Positions 1 through 11,600 of a stretch of 64,000 nucleotides of DNA are shown in pieces. Numbering within the stretch: position 1 is the first letter of the stretch; every line of letters begins with the position of its first letter. Below the pieces are notes generated by a model. The model searched no databases. It saw only the letters and a list, made by a program, of their open reading frames with translations, and was not told where the DNA came from. The position numbers and the translations under genes are program-made. The DNA comes from Capitella teleta (lineage: Eukaryota > Annelida > Polychaeta > Capitellidae), in the NCBI GenBank assembly GCA_000328365.1, contig KB302959.1, positions 69,109 through 133,108 of the forward strand, written 5' to 3'.

Positions 1-14
1 AGATTCCCGCTCAC

Positions 15-1374
15 TCACAGATCATCGTGCTTCATGCGCGACGGAGCCCCAATCTTTGGCCCGGTTGGTTTCTCAGACGGGGGTTTAATCTCAGGTGGAC
101 CAGCGGGAACACGGGTGTCGCCGTTCAGACTTGCTCTCGGCTCAGCCACGCGCGCTGGGGCCGGAGGTCGAGGTCTTCTGCTGCCGGCCTCGTCGATCGG
201 GATGGCATCGACCGCGGCTTTGATTTCTGGGAAAACGACTTCGACGTCCTGCCAGGGGCCCCAGGCATGGAGGACGCGGCCTTCGTGGTTGACGAGGTAC
301 TTCCAGAAGTTCCAAGTGGGCTCTTTGGCGGTGGCGGCTGAATGCACGGGATTATGGGATTAAATATTTGCGATTTAATATTATTATTTGAGGTTGACTC
401 ACAGATGAGGAATCTGAACAGCGGAGAGGCGTTCTCACCCGTCACGTTCACTTTGCCAAAAATCGGGAAGTTGACGTCGTAGGTCGCTTTGGCCCACCTC
501 TGAACTGAGGCCGCATCCTGAAAAAAAAAAAAAAAAAAAAAAATGAAATATTAACTCTCTAATACATTGAATAAAAGGCTTAACTCGTAAGTCATTAACT
601 CATTAATTCATTGTTAATTTGTTATATGTATATGTTTATTCGTTTATCTTTGAACATCAATGTCATTTTGGTGGAAAAAAAAACAACATTTTTTTAATTT
701 CTAGAGTCAATCAGAAGGGACCAGGGTGCAAAAAGAGGAGAAAGAATATAATGAAAAAGAAAAAGTTGTTAGTTATTTTAAATGCATTAATAATTGGAAT
801 AACTGAGTTATCAAACCATGAAAATATACCTGTGGTTCTTGGGCTCCAAATTGGTTGCAAGGGAACGCCAGCACTTGCAGGCGGCTGAACATCATCTGCA
901 GTTTGACGAGGCTTTTATAGTGTCCATCAGTGAAGCCACATTCACTGGCAACATTCACGATCAGCAGCACCTGCGAATCAATATGTTCAACATGGACAAT
1001 CTCTGCAGCATGACCCAATATACTAAATAGTTACCGCTCACGTGCATGCTTACAGAAATACGACGCAATCATAACGCTCCCTTTGCATCACAATTACACG
1101 CATTCTTAATCTCAACTAAATTGTACAACCCAATTCTCTGCACTTTGTAAGTTAGTGAGAATCTCCCATAAATTCCACATGAAATTTCTTCTACTTTATC
1201 GCAACTTAAATCAGAGATACTCACGCGGCCCCTGTACTCCTCTAGCGTGAGTCGCCTGCCATTGGCGTCAACAATTGGAGTTGAGAAGAGGTCTTCAGCC
1301 CCAGGAACCGAAGCCACCAGCGCCAACGTTGCACTCAGCACAGCACACACGAACCAACACTTGGCCATTTTCAT
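15..1374 (-). CDS. GPX7/8-like: ER-type cysteine glutathione peroxidase (GPX7/GPX8-like)
   Basis: Four exons on the minus strand: 1374-1225, 970-830, 517-403, 337-15, joined in frame (242 aa). Known for the family: GPX7/8 reduce peroxides in the ER and pass oxidation to protein disulfide isomerase. Residues 1-25 form a signal peptide (MKMAKCWFV, then a hydrophobic run to VPGAEDLF). The catalytic tetrad is visible: C61 in NVASECGFT, Q94 in FGAQEP, and W144/N145 in KEPTWNFWKYL. The active site is Cys, not Sec. C88 in FPCNQFG is a candidate second redox Cys. The chain ends KHDDL, a KDEL-like retrieval signal matching the REDL/KEDL ends of vertebrate GPX7/8. It is longer than vertebrate GPX7/8 (about 190-210 aa) because of a Pro/Arg-rich tail of about 55 residues. 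Caution: the last codons overlap a donor-like GTGAGT, so a further exon beyond the window edge is possible. Confidence 0.88.
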
Positions 1375-1674
1375 TGCGTAATTATTACGAGGCAGCGCTA
1401 ACCTGCAGGGACAAGTCACTTATGAGCGGCTAAACACAGACACATCACTTAGAAATGACGTGGAAGCCATATGCAGTGTTGCACGCCAACATTTGTGAAC
1501 CGGTTTCGTCGACAGCATCAATCCCGTTTAACAGCTTGCATGAATGCACTGAACTTTAAATTTTCTCGGTCTTTGCAGAAGACATTTTAGTACGTTATGA
1601 TTCAAGGTGCGTTATGATTTGTGAGGTTTTTGAGATCGAGAGAAATTGTAAGACATTAACAGATAGTGATTTCA

Positions 1675-1680
1675 TTTATT
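1675..1680 (-). terminator. Poly(A) signal of TRAPPC5
   Basis: AATAAA on the minus strand, about 85 nt beyond the TRAPPC5 stop codon, the only good hexamer close to that stop. Confidence 0.5.
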
Positions 1681-1763
1681 TCGATGAGTAAAATTCATAA
1701 TACTACATTCACAAATAAGAAACAAGACGAAATGAAAGGAGAAGAATGTTCCAAGAGCATGAA

Positions 1764-3812
1764 CTATCTGCCCTCAACGATTTTATCTCTAGCTATCACA
1801 GATTCATCAAACTTGATCATGAACGTTGTTCCCTTGTGCCAGTGGGCCGTGACTTTAGCAGGCTGAAAGAAAGGATCTTGATGCGTCAGGGGAAAAAGCA
1901 AAAAAATAAAACTCACAAAATTACAACCGTTGAGAACAGCTTCTATGATTCCAGCCACGTACGACGCACAATTCAGAGTTCCTGAATAAGTGATTAATAA
2001 ATTAATTAATATCGATCGACCTGGCAATGAAAGAACGAATAAACCTTTGTCTTTAGGGACGGAGATGAACTTATTCACCAGAGGCTCTTTTTCTATTATG
2101 TAATCTTGATCTAATTAAGGAATCTCTTCAAAATCAAAATCAAACTTTCAAAATTAGAAAAGGATACAAGTTCTTTCATCATCATTGGCGTGTTCAAGTT
2201 TATCCGCCTCTTTCCCAAACAGATTCTGCAAGAAACAAAAAATGTGTGACGTGTCATGTGACATAGAGGCGTCATGTGACATGGAGGCGCTCACCTTCCA
2301 CAGATTTCCTTTGATGAAGAGTAGCATGTTGAGCAGTTTCACTTCTCTGCGGAATCCCTTTTCCCTCAACATGAGGAGATCAACAATTCTCGTGCCAACG
2401 TGCTGACCCAAGTCAGACAGTCTGAAGAAATGATTATTTTATCTCAAAATAAATCTTGGTGGGGAAGCGAGCAAACTTTGTCTGCAGTTCCGGAACGCTG
2501 TAAACTCTGTTCTGAGAATATTGCACCATTTCGGAGAAGAGAAGAGCAAAAGTGCTCAGGTTGATCTGCAAATTAGTAAAATGATTTAATGAAAAAAACA
2601 TCTGCAACAAGACAGCAACTATAGGAGGGATATTCTCAAGCAAAATTTCCCTTTTTGAGTTATTCCACATTCATCTTCCATCATAAGATTGACTTGCTAA
2701 ATTTTATTTGACTTGTAAAATTTATGCCCTCGTCTGACGGTGTACTAGGAAGTCATCCAGGGGTCATAAAAGGGGTCATAGGGGTCATAGACATAAAAGA
2801 CTCCTTCAATTATTAATTAATTAATTATCATTAATTAATGATTTAGAATTAAATCCGGTTCATGAGTATCGGGTGGAGAAACCAAACTGATTCAATAATT
2901 ATTATTCAAGTGTGTGGAACGTAATATGAGGCGGTTTAAAATGATCCCAGGCGTTATCCCGTGCAGCTTTTCATGCAGAGCATATTTCACGCTCAACGCT
3001 TAGATCTGTGTGCTATGTAGGACATCTTTTTAAAGACATATCACTGCTGCTGACGACGTACACTGATTATTATCCCAACGTTGAACCATAAGTACTCATC
3101 CAGAGTACTATCATTGAGCTGTCTGCCATGCAGGTCCTTCTACCACACAGACTGCTGTTTTAAGCATTACATAACAATGGGCCACAGGCTGACGTGCACC
3201 CCACACGTTTACAAGCCTACAAGGCGGTGTTAGTGGATTGGGTTGGATTCAAAGTGTCAAAAGGGTCAAACCGACATCCTCTCAGCCTCTGCCTTACTGC
3301 GATCATAACTGAGAATATTTATATATATATATTTATAATAAATATTTATTATATTTGTATCAACTTGATAATCATAATGAACTTGATTATTGATATACAC
3401 TAATTATACAGTGACACACTAGAGTAACTGAGTATGTATGTTACATTCATTGGCCTAGACTCAATATGAGTCGGATATGTCCCTAGTCCTGTTCCAAGCC
3501 TCTACATCATCCCCACCGATTATGACACGTGGATCTAATATATGCTCCAAATAACTGAGTGCTAACCGGCTAACAAGCACAAGGAGTAGGGGGTCAGCAG
3601 GTTAGGAAAGGAACGAGAATGCGTTATGATTGGTGGGCGATAATGCAGAAAAGACAAATTGAAAATCAATGGCCCTGATTTGTCGGAAGGGATTTCGATG
3701 TGCGCAATCGATGTCGCACCAGAATAATATTAATGTGATAATTTACCTCTCCTTTGCCTTTACTCAAAGGCTTTTCCAGGATATTCGATCTTTGTTTTGT
3801 AAACGAAGCCAT
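1764..3812 (-). CDS. TRAPPC5: TRAPPC5 (TRS31), TRAPP vesicle-tethering complex subunit
   Basis: Seven minus-strand exons: 3812-3747, 2565-2477, 2421-2295, 2225-2168, 2104-2045, 1981-1917, 1862-1764. Together they give 187 aa in frame; human TRAPPC5 is 188 aa. TRAPPC5 is a core Bet3-family subunit of TRAPP, which tethers ER-to-Golgi vesicles and acts as a Rab exchange factor. Signature blocks: ILEKPLSKGKGE (exon 1), FALLFSEMVQYSQNRVYSVP (exon 2), GTRIVDLLMLREKG and LLFIKGNLWK (exon 3), FGKEADKLEHANDDERT (exon 4), NCASYVAGIIEAVL (exon 6), PAKVTAHWHKGTTFMIKF and SVIARDKIVEGR (exon 7). The exon 2 donor is GTTTGC and the exon 4 donor GTATCC, both weak but required by phase. Intron 1 (about 1.2 kb) shows nothing else. 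Intron 3 holds a short tandem repeat of GTCATGTGACAT (about 2250-2290). The start is the only Met of exon 1; a LINE begins about 85 bp upstream. Confidence 0.95.
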
Positions 3813-3897
3813 TTTGACAGCCCAATCAACACATCATTTGTTAATCAGAATTACAAAAGAGAGTGATAAATAATGCCGAATGTTGTGTCTCTTGCCT

Positions 3898-4928
3898 GTA
3901 GCTCGTCGTGTCATCTGCTGTCGCCACCATCGAAACTGCTGTGACAGACATTAAGACCTGGATGGATGCTCATTTCCTGAAATTAAACGAGCATAAGACT
4001 GAAATCCTCATCATCCGTCGTCCATCATTGTACTCGTCACCGTCGATCATCTCCTCCATTGCCATCTGTGATTGTGACGTCACCTGCAGCTCCACCGTGA
4101 GAAACCTTGGTGTTGTCTTTGACACAAGTTTCCGCCTTGATGGCCATGCCGTTAACATTTGCAAAAGCGCTTACTTTCACCTTCACTCCATCTGGAAGGT
4201 GTGAAAGTTTCTTACAACAGCAGCAACCCGTGCTTTAGTCCAGGCTCATGTGACATCTCGCCTTGACTACTGCAACGCCCTCTTCTATGGATTCCAAGTT
4301 AGCACCAGAAACAAGCTACAACGGGTGCAGAATGCAGCAGCGCGTGTCATTACAAGGACTACAAAATCTGAGCACATAACGCCAGTGCTAAAAGACCTCC
4401 ATTGGCTGTCAATTGAACACCGTGTTAAATACAAAATTCAACTTTTGATCTTCAAAATTATAAATGACTTGGTCCATCCATATCTTCAGGATCTTATCAA
4501 AATTTACACCCCGAACCGGTCACTCCGCTCATTGCATGATTGCCTTTTAACACGTACGACTTTTAAACTACAAACTGTTGGTGGTCGTTTTTTTAAACAT
4601 TCAGCTTCCCTTTTATGGAACCAACTTCCAAAATTTATCTGCTCATCCGATTCACTCGAATCTTTTAAAACGCTTTTAAAAACATATCATTTTAAAAATG
4701 CCTTCTGACTGTTCAACTGGTCAACGTACAGTATTAATTTTACCTTTCTCTCTTTTTTATCTTTTATTTAGCTTTTATCCTACCTTTTATCAGTTCATAA
4801 TTTTTTACCTCTTTATTTTCGTTTCTTCATTTTTATGTAATGTTTCACTTTATACCAATTGTAACACACCTTCGAACAACGCCAGTTGCAGAAGGCGTGG
4901 AATAAATGTGAATATATAAATAAATAAA
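3898..4928 (+). mobile_element. 5'-truncated L2/CR1-clade LINE, 3' end of ORF2
   Basis: The plus strand encodes the C-terminal part of a non-LTR reverse-transcriptase ORF2. Hallmarks of the CR1/L2 group are LKLNEHKTEILIIRR, NLGVVFDTSF, SRLDYCNALFYG, LQRVQNAAARVITR and HITPVLKDLHWLSIEHRV. Coding runs from about 3908 to 4708 and is interrupted by one in-frame TGA at 4202-4204, so the copy is dead. The catalytic RT core and endonuclease are missing, the usual result of incomplete target-primed reverse transcription. The 3' end is A/T-rich with short ATAA-type repeats (about 4905-4928), as in this clade. The left border is approximate. It sits about 85 bp from the TRAPPC5 start codon. Confidence 0.85.
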
Positions 4929-5563
4929 TCAGTAAAATAAACTAGCAAAATTTGTCAATTTGCTCACTGTAGGGTCTGAATTAGTTTTATGTACTGTTTA
5001 AGAAACAGGCTTTTCAGTGGGCTGGGGAAGTCTTACTTTAACCCTTGACTAAGAACGAAGGAATGCCTATACACTATACATGACAATTCATGTAGATCAG
5101 TCTACAACTCTTCATGTATTGGTAATTTAGATGAAATGTAAAGTTTAATGCATCATACGCATTTATTATATTTAGATGATAGTTTGTAAGCTGAGAGAGT
5201 TGAATGTGTCTGATCATCAAACTGTGATTGTGAATGGAAAAACAGGCGCATTGTCATTATGTCATCACAATTTTATTTCCCAGGGAAAGAAACTCAAATC
5301 AATTATTATTAGCGGTAGATAAGGCGCTATACACCAGCAATATAATAAGTATTATTTTGTGGCATTTGTGGCATGAGCGGTTTCATGTAATGTAATAAAA
5401 AATGCATTGTATATGACATCGTAAATTTTTTTCCTCACTTTTAATTAAATAATTGAATCGCCTTATTATGTATTATGAAAACAGAAAATGAAAGAGTATT
5501 GATGACAGAAATCTTCAATAAACACACGCCTATGATAAAAACTGCAAATACTGATTAGTTATC
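4929..5563. other. Intergenic, no feature seen
   Basis: AT-rich single-copy-looking DNA between the LINE and the putative IRP promoter. No ORF of note, repeat or RNA gene was recognised. Confidence 0.5.
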
Positions 5564-5577
5564 ATGACCAGCTGCCT

Positions 5578-5656
5578 CTCAGCCAATGAGAGAGCTCGTT
5601 ACAACGCCCATTGGACTTTATCACTTCGTGACGTCGATCTGTCACTCGCAGATTCT
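5578..5656 (+). promoter_or_regulatory. Putative CCAAT/CRE promoter of the IRP gene
   Basis: A locally GC-richer stretch has AGCCAATGAG at 5581-5590, an inverted CCAAT box (CCCATTGG) at 5607-5614 and a CRE-like TGACGTCG at 5629-5636, just upstream of an ATG-ATG. No TATA box. The arrangement fits a housekeeping-type promoter. Assignment to the IRP gene depends on the inferred first exon at 5657-5675. Confidence 0.4.
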
Positions 5657-8600
5657 ATGATGGCGGCTACAGAAGGTTGGGATTTTTTCACCGTCTTTCA
5701 TTTGCTCATATCTTTTATTATATGTTGCAATTTCCATTTTATTTACGGTTTTCCGATGGTTTAATTATCAGTGAACCATCAGGGATTATTTCTATCCAAG
5801 TGTTAATTTTAAATGACGGCGATGTCACGTCTTATTTGCATTGTATGTCTTGCGTGTGTGAGATTTCTTGTCCCCTGGAAGTCTTGCGTTTTCAGAGTTC
5901 GTGACATTTAGGGACATCAGACTAGTGACAGGGTCAGGGTTCACCGTTGACAGGGTCAGGGTTCACAGTCTGCTGATGGTGACACACTTTTGTGGAATAA
6001 ATTCGATTTAATCCGATTGTCATCATTGTGCATTGAAATCCCTCATAAATATTTTATTATCATTAATTGTCACAATCAATCACGATTATCAATGACGGTT
6101 GGCCTAAAACATTCCCCATTATCAGCATTATCATGAGTAGGCATTGTATCTCTGAATCTCAGTCTGGGCCACTGTTAGATTAAGAGTGTAGCGAGAGGGT
6201 CATAATTCACAGGAAACAATAGTTAGAACCTAAATTCATGCCAAACTTGAAATTATAATTAATCTAAGATCTCCTCAACTTCATTTAATAATTAGAGGTG
6301 AATTAAATTTAATAGATCTATAACTTTGATTATGATACTTAAGTACTTTTAATTGTGTCTAAATTGAAATAATTCCCTGAAGAGTGGAGTTTGTTCATTG
6401 TATTGTATCAAAGTCTCTTAATTGTGATTACTTAGTTAAACCTCAATTTAACGATGGGTGGGGGGAAGGGAGAGGAGGAGGTCAAAGGTCGCAACAACCA
6501 GCAGCAATTACAGTCAGACCCCGTTAATCCGCCCTCCTTCGTTCCCAAGGAAACAGGCGGATTTACGAAAAGGGCGGATTGCATGTCCGACCACAAATAA
6601 ATGAAAATTAGATGCCGTACAAAAACCCATGTAGAGCATATAGTGGCATGTATTATAAGGTTACAAGCAGGTCGTAAAAAAAAGAAACGATTAAATGAAG
6701 TTGGCAATGTAGAGAGTAGAGACAATAACTGAAGGATGGTCATTGTGGGCTCTCATTTTATGTGTTCATGGATCAGCTCCGACTCTTCCAGTTTCATTTC
6801 CACTAACTTCTCCACTTGATTCCATGATCTCCACTCACAACTCCTGTCGTTCGTTCTGCTCCTGAACATCGCCTAACTGAGCGACTAATTAAATTGCAAG
6901 TAAGTCATCCCTGAATTGAAAGTAAGAAAATAAATAGAAAGTAAGTGAATTGAGAGTAAGCCATCCACGCAGACATGAAGGACATGGCGACGATACCCAC
7001 ATGTGATTCCTTTGTTTAATTAACTTCTTGAATGTTGAATAAGCCGAGGGGCACCATTTGTTGTTTAATTGAAAGAAATATCCGACAATTGATGTGTTGT
7101 GTCTTATGTTTGTTTACACTACGATGTTTCAAAGGGCAGATTACATATGTAATTTATATTGGTACATAGTAGATTTGTTCCTGCGAATCGTGGTCGGAGG
7201 CGGATTAACGAAAAGGGCGGATTAACAGGGTCTGACTGTAATGATATTGTTATGATTTCTGATGCTTACAGGGCCTCTCTGTGACAAAATTATGTTATAA
7301 CCTAAAAATATATTGTGCCATATATAGACAACTGCTGTCTTTGGCTTCAGGTTGATTCGCTTCTTTTGATGTCATCAATTATCAGCGCTTGGCACAGAGC
7401 CAGTGCGACGTTTTAATTGCCGTTTGTTGCCCAAATCCGCCTGATATTCAAGACCGTCGCCCAACTTGAAATCTTGTGATTCTGTTCTGCCTTTTTTTTG
7501 AAGATCCTTAACAACTTTTGTGGAATGTTATTGGGTGAAAATGCTGCCAAGTATTGAGAGATCATTGAGCAATCGACTAATTGAACTTGAATTACAGATT
7601 ACAAATAAAATTTTCCTTTTCGTGAACATTTGAGTGCAATTGAATCACATTGCAATCAGAGCTCCTTGCTCTTAGCTCATGGATTCTTACCTCCTCAGAC
7701 CACATAAGACTTAGTTGCTTCAGGATTCCGAGGTTAAATAAGCCCCCCCCCCCTCCCCACAACCGATCGTAGGGGCCACTGCGATCTTTCCTTGATCAGT
7801 ATTGAGTCATGTGAAGACTTGCAAGTTGCGTTGATTGAAGAATGAATGGTTTTTGATGATCATGAAAGATGCTTTGCATCCACGAGGCGGGTTTATGATG
7901 CGCGTGAAGCTGAGTAAACGAGATGAAGGAAATGTTGATCGCATCGTTACCCGTGTGGCTTGTGGGGTTGAGGTTGGAGAAGCAAAGTGAATATGATGTC
8001 ATAGTTCAGAGCTATTTCTGATCAGATTCACTCTGTCACCATGGAGCTAGAAGGACATCATCCGATGAATTGAACATTTCTCTTGTCTCCGAACTCAGCG
8101 TTATAAATATTAATCACACATTTGCTTATTCGTCATGTTTTGCAATTTGCATTCATATCGTATGAGTTGTGTCTCCAGCTCAATATTCGCAATTACTCAC
8201 TCGTAAGCGCCATGACATGACAGCGATCTCAATGGGAGGCAATCTGATACGAGATGGGAATTTCATAACCAACCAGGTCATGACCTTTGATAAGCATATC
8301 ACTTGCTTCATGCTGTGTGGTCATGTTTGAGATCTAGGTCGGTCATGTTCGCTTTCACGTGAACATGGATTGCGGTTGAATTCTGCTTCATCTGCGAATA
8401 GCACACGTGATTCTATTTACGGTCACCTGTAAATAATATGCTATAATAGGAATGACCGAGTATTGAAGCATCGTTGCTCTACTTTTGCTCTAGGGGCAGC
8501 CTCATAAATCAATTCATTATTCGCTCTCTCCAACTCATGACATAACATGTTTTGCAAACATCTAAAATCTTGAGATCTACGAGAGAGAAAATGAAGAGGC

Positions 8601-11600
8601 ATTTCTGCTGACGAGGTCACCTCTGTCAAATCCACAGATGAACAAATCGTCTGTCCATTTGCCCTGCAGTTATCAACCGTCTGCTTGCATAATTCATTCA
8701 CCTGAGGCTCCCTTTGTCTCTTGCTCGACTTTCTGCTCATCATCGTTAACTGTCTTGTTGCTCCGATTTCTCTTCATGCACTTTGACCTCTCTCTGTCTC
8801 GGCTCCGTGATTTTGATGACCTTGCTTCATCCAAAGGTCGGAAGATTTTTTTGGCTAAATTCATTGACGGCTACGTGTCCTTGATGTGAACACAATTTTA
8901 TGTACTGTTTTTATCAGACGATGCATTAATATTCACGGTTGCTTTAACCTCGTTAATTTTACCTCATGATGTTCATGCAATGCAGCACAGAGGATGATGC
9001 ATTTTTATACCTGTGGGAATGCTGGTAGCAATTCCTTTTGAATTAAAAAAAAGCATCTCTCTTTCTCTCTCTCTCTCTCTCTCGCGTGTAATTTTATGTG
9101 TTGTAGCGTAGACGCACCCTCATAATTTGTAATAATTTTATGGCAGAATTGCAGATTATTTTATACCTTGGGAGCATTCAGCTTCAGCACTTGTTAAATG
9201 CAGTGAAGCAAATCTTTGATTTATGAAGAGGCTTTTCACTGGTTAATTATATGATGGTGAGGAACCCCCCGATGCACTGAAGGTAGAGCCGTGCAGATCG
9301 ATGTTGGGTCTGGTTAGTTGAGCTGCCTGCGGCTCTCCTCTCATGACACATCTCCTCTCTGAAGCCCTCGGCTCAAAATCCGCTAATTGAAGACGGTGCT
9401 TTCGGCTCTGATGCGCTGATCAACGGACTCTCCTGCACCTTTATTCATGTTCTGTTTTGTAATTTACTCAGTTGATTTCGAGTGAATTCTTGATTTTGTT
9501 CTTCAGGCAACAGGACGAACCCGTTTGCGGAGAAGGTTTTGAAGACCCTGGAGGTCAACGGTCAGGACTATGAGTACTACGACCTGACCGCCTTCAATGA
9601 CCCTCGCTATGGTTAGTCGTCCCCTCCCCCCTGACCTCACCCCCTCTCCTGACCCGGTCTCATTTGCAGAGCGCCTGCCGTACTCTGTTCGTGTTTTGCT
9701 GGAGTCTGTGGTGAGGAACTGCGACTGCTTTGAGGTGCACCCCAAAGATGTCGAGAGCATTTTCGATTGGGAGAAGAACCAAGGAGCGAGCGTGGAGGTG
9801 CCGTTCAAACCGGCCAGGGTCATCTTGCAGGACTTCACGTAAGTCGCGATTGGTTTTCAGTTCTCGTTTGTTCATACTTTGGCGTGCAGGGGTGTTCCGG
9901 CCGTTGTTGATTTTGCCGCCATGAGAGATGCGGTGAAGCGACTCGGGGGAGACCCAGAGAAGATTAACCCCAAGTGTCCAGCCGACCTGGTCATTGATCA
10001 CTCAGTGCAAGTGGATATGGCGCGAAGGTAAGACGTTATTGGCTTATCACGTGTGGACACGTGTAGCAGCACTTGTTATCCGGGCAGTAATAAATGATTA
10101 CTCATTCTTAGCGGGGAGATGGGGGGCCATCAAACGCAATGCATGTACGATTGAGATCTTGAGAAATCCTGGCTTAAAGTGTTCTGTTTTTTCCCCCTGC
10201 TTTTCTATCTTGTCGCGCACACTTCATGCACACAGACGTGCGCACACCTGTCTCCACCGTCGAAAATTATTATCCCCGATCAAATAATCCAATTTGGTGA
10301 AGCTTCACACGTGCGAGTACTTCCTCCCACCCCACCCCCCCTCTCCCCACCACCACTCAGTGCACAAAGGTCGTGCAGTCAGCCTCTGTTATTGTTGCAG
10401 TCTAATGCAGTATGACCCTAACCCGGGAGGCGGAGCTCAGAAGCTGTGTCAGGGCTCATCCGGGGCCACTGACCGCAAAACCGGACGCAAGACCCCGTGC
10501 ACGGGCTGCACCAATATCCCTGGCGGAATGCCAGTCATGGAGGAGGTGTGCCCGTTTCACAACCTGCAAACCAAAGGGTTGGTAGCGCGCATTCTCTTTC
10601 TTGCTGTTTTGTGGGTGACGCACTTTGTTGTCTTGTTCTTCTGTTTAGATAATGCTTGCACTTTCTTTCCCTTCTTCGTAGTTAAACACGGATGTCCTCC
10701 TCATCTCCCCGAAGCTTCGCCAAATTGAAGAATAATTAATAATAATTTGTTTGTAACATTTTCTCTCCTAATCAACCTGTTTTCTCTCCTCCTTGCTTTT
10801 ACGTTAGTTTGTGTTGTCGCATGCTGAATAACCCCTGTCGCACGCTAGCGTAGATTCTCCCGACTTATTATTTTATATTTTTTGCCCGTAGTGCCAACGC
10901 TCTCCAGAAGAACCAAGAGCTGGAGTTTGAGCGAAACAAAGAGAGATTTGTCTTTTTGAAGGTCGGTTTGCAACTCTTTTAACGTGCAGTCGTGGAATCC
11001 ATGCCTTCGCAGTGGGGTGCCAAAGCCCTGAGGAACATGCTGATTGTGCCTCCCGGTTCCGGCATCGTTCATCAAGTGAACCTAGAGTACTTGGGTCGAG
11101 TCGTTTTCTCCCCGGAGGACGGGGAATCCGGTCTGCTGTACCCGGACTCCCTGGTAGGCACAGACTCCCACACCACCATGATCAACGGCCTGGGAATCGT
11201 AGGATGGGGTGAGAGGTCATTCATGGCTCAAAGGCACCGCTCTCTAATGCGTTTGTCCACAGGTGTCGGAGGCATAGAGGCCGAAGCAGTGATGCTCGGT
11301 CAGTCCATCAGCATGGTGCTGCCGAAGGTGGTCGGCTACAAGATCACGGGCACCCTAGCCCCGCTCATAACGTCCACTGACCTCGTTCTGACCATCACAA
11401 AGCACCTCCGAAGCATTGGAGTCGTCGGCAAGTTTGTCGAGTTCTTCGGCGATGGTGTGCAGCATCTGTCGATCGCTGATCGTGCCACGATAGCCAACAT
11501 GTGTCCCGAGTACGGAGCGACTGTTGGGTTTTTCCCTGTGGACGCGGCGACCATCTCCTACCTCAAACAAACCGGTGAGAAATCTTTCCTGCGTTTCCCT

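Noticed and set aside
27-451. Several overlapping open frames on both strands at the left end
   Set aside because: They are antisense or out-of-frame readings of GPX exons 3 and 4, which match the family exactly.
7795-8002. 68-codon minus-strand frame in IRP intron 1
   Set aside because: Low-complexity composition, no splice signals in phase with any neighbour.
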